Below are positions 14,048-14,277 of a stretch of DNA of 14,277 nt, piece by piece. The stretch covers positions 1 to 14,277 of the forward strand of contig CAYGIQ010000066.1 of assembly GCA_964349885.1 (NCBI GenBank), given 5' to 3'. How positions within the stretch are numbered: position 1 is the stretch's first letter; every line of letters starts with the position of its first letter. The notes under the pieces are model-generated. The model searched no databases and was not told the DNA's origin. It saw only the letters and a list, made by a program, of their open reading frames with translations. This stretch comes from UBA1413 sp964349885. GTDB lineage: Bacteria > Bacteroidota > Bacteroidia > Bacteroidales > Prolixibacteraceae. Made by a program: the position numbers and the translations under genes.

Positions 14048-14277
14048 TTAAGCGATGTTGGTGTAAACAGCTTGAACATCGTCGTCTTCTTCCAGCTTAT
14101 CGATGAGCTTTTCTATATCGACCATTTGCTCTTCGTTGAATTCAACAGGCGTATTGGCGTACCGTTTTAAAGTCGCCTTTTTTACAGAAATACCCATTTT
14201 CTCGAACGCCGCCGATACGGCACCGAAGGCAGTATAATCGGCGTAAGCATAATATTCTCCCTCGTGCTCTTCAATCT
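14048..14277 (-). CDS. YebC/PmpR/TACO1-family protein, C-terminal 75 residues; 5' end cut by window
   Basis: Read leftward from the window edge the frame gives IEEHEGEYYAYADYTAFGAV, then AAFEKMGISVKKATLKRYAN, then PVEFNEEQMVDIEKLIDKLEEDDDVQAVYTNIA and TAA at 14050-14048. This is the last domain of the YebC/TACO1 family (normally about 235-245 aa). Members were described as DNA-binding regulators (PmpR), and more recent work links the family to ribosome function on proline-rich stretches, as with mitochondrial TACO1. Domains 1 and 2 lie outside the window. It converges on the acetyltransferase gene; the 72 bp between them (13976-14047) show no clear terminator. Family sure. Confidence 0.93.
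   Translation of the reverse strand, partial: IEEHEGEYYAYADYTAFGAVSAAFEKMGISVKKATLKRYANTPVEFNEEQMVDIEKLIDKLEEDDDVQAVYTNIA

Overview
The window looks like ordinary chromosome from a member of the Bacteroidota, probably Bacteroidales/Marinilabiliales-like; genus cannot be fixed from this sequence. The evidence is the protein families present (CBM9-like protein, GT39 transferase, TACO1/YebC factor, compact TatD next to TcdA), promoters that fit the Bacteroidota pattern TTG-N19..21-TAnnTTTG, and a general lack of Shine-Dalgarno sequences. Both ends are cut: pheT enters from the left and a yebC-type gene runs off the right. I see no tRNA, rRNA, CRISPR array, insertion sequence, prophage or defence island.

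Layout. 1-2586 (+): the C-terminal two thirds of pheT, then an EamA/DMT transporter 22 bp downstream, probably in the same transcript. 2631-3927 (+): a lipoprotein of the class C beta-lactamase/serine-hydrolase family with its own promoter and a strong hairpin terminator; all three of its active-site motifs appear lost. 3961-4395 (-): an Hsp20 small heat-shock protein, convergent on that terminator, with an unusually strong AGGAGG ribosome-binding site. 4396-4648: a 253-bp divergent regulatory region with GCCATT occurring three times at exactly 31-bp steps. 4649-6714 (+): trmD, a CPBP intramembrane protease and a DUF456 membrane protein.

6711-8005 (-): a SUI1/eIF1-like translation factor, whose stop overlaps the start of a GH43-like lipoprotein; the GH43 stop in turn overlaps the convergent DUF456 stop in a shared TTAA. 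8088-10168 (-): elbB, then a short TatD-family hydrolase, then tcdA, the last two joined by an ATGA overlap. 10169-10417: a 249-bp divergent promoter region. 10418-13975 (+): a CBM9-like protein without a signal peptide, a GT39-type membrane glycosyltransferase and a GNAT-fold acetyltransferase with a non-ATG start. 14048-14277 (-): the C-terminus of a YebC/TACO1 protein.

Several genes serve translation (pheT, trmD, the SUI1 factor, tcdA, yebC) and several serve the envelope or glycan handling (two lipoproteins, CPBP, DUF456, GT39, CBM9-like). No new multi-gene system is demonstrated. The observations most worth following are the apparent pseudo-hydrolase lipoprotein, the 31-bp-phased repeat together with the strong SD at the Hsp20 locus, and the unusual start region of the acetyltransferase.
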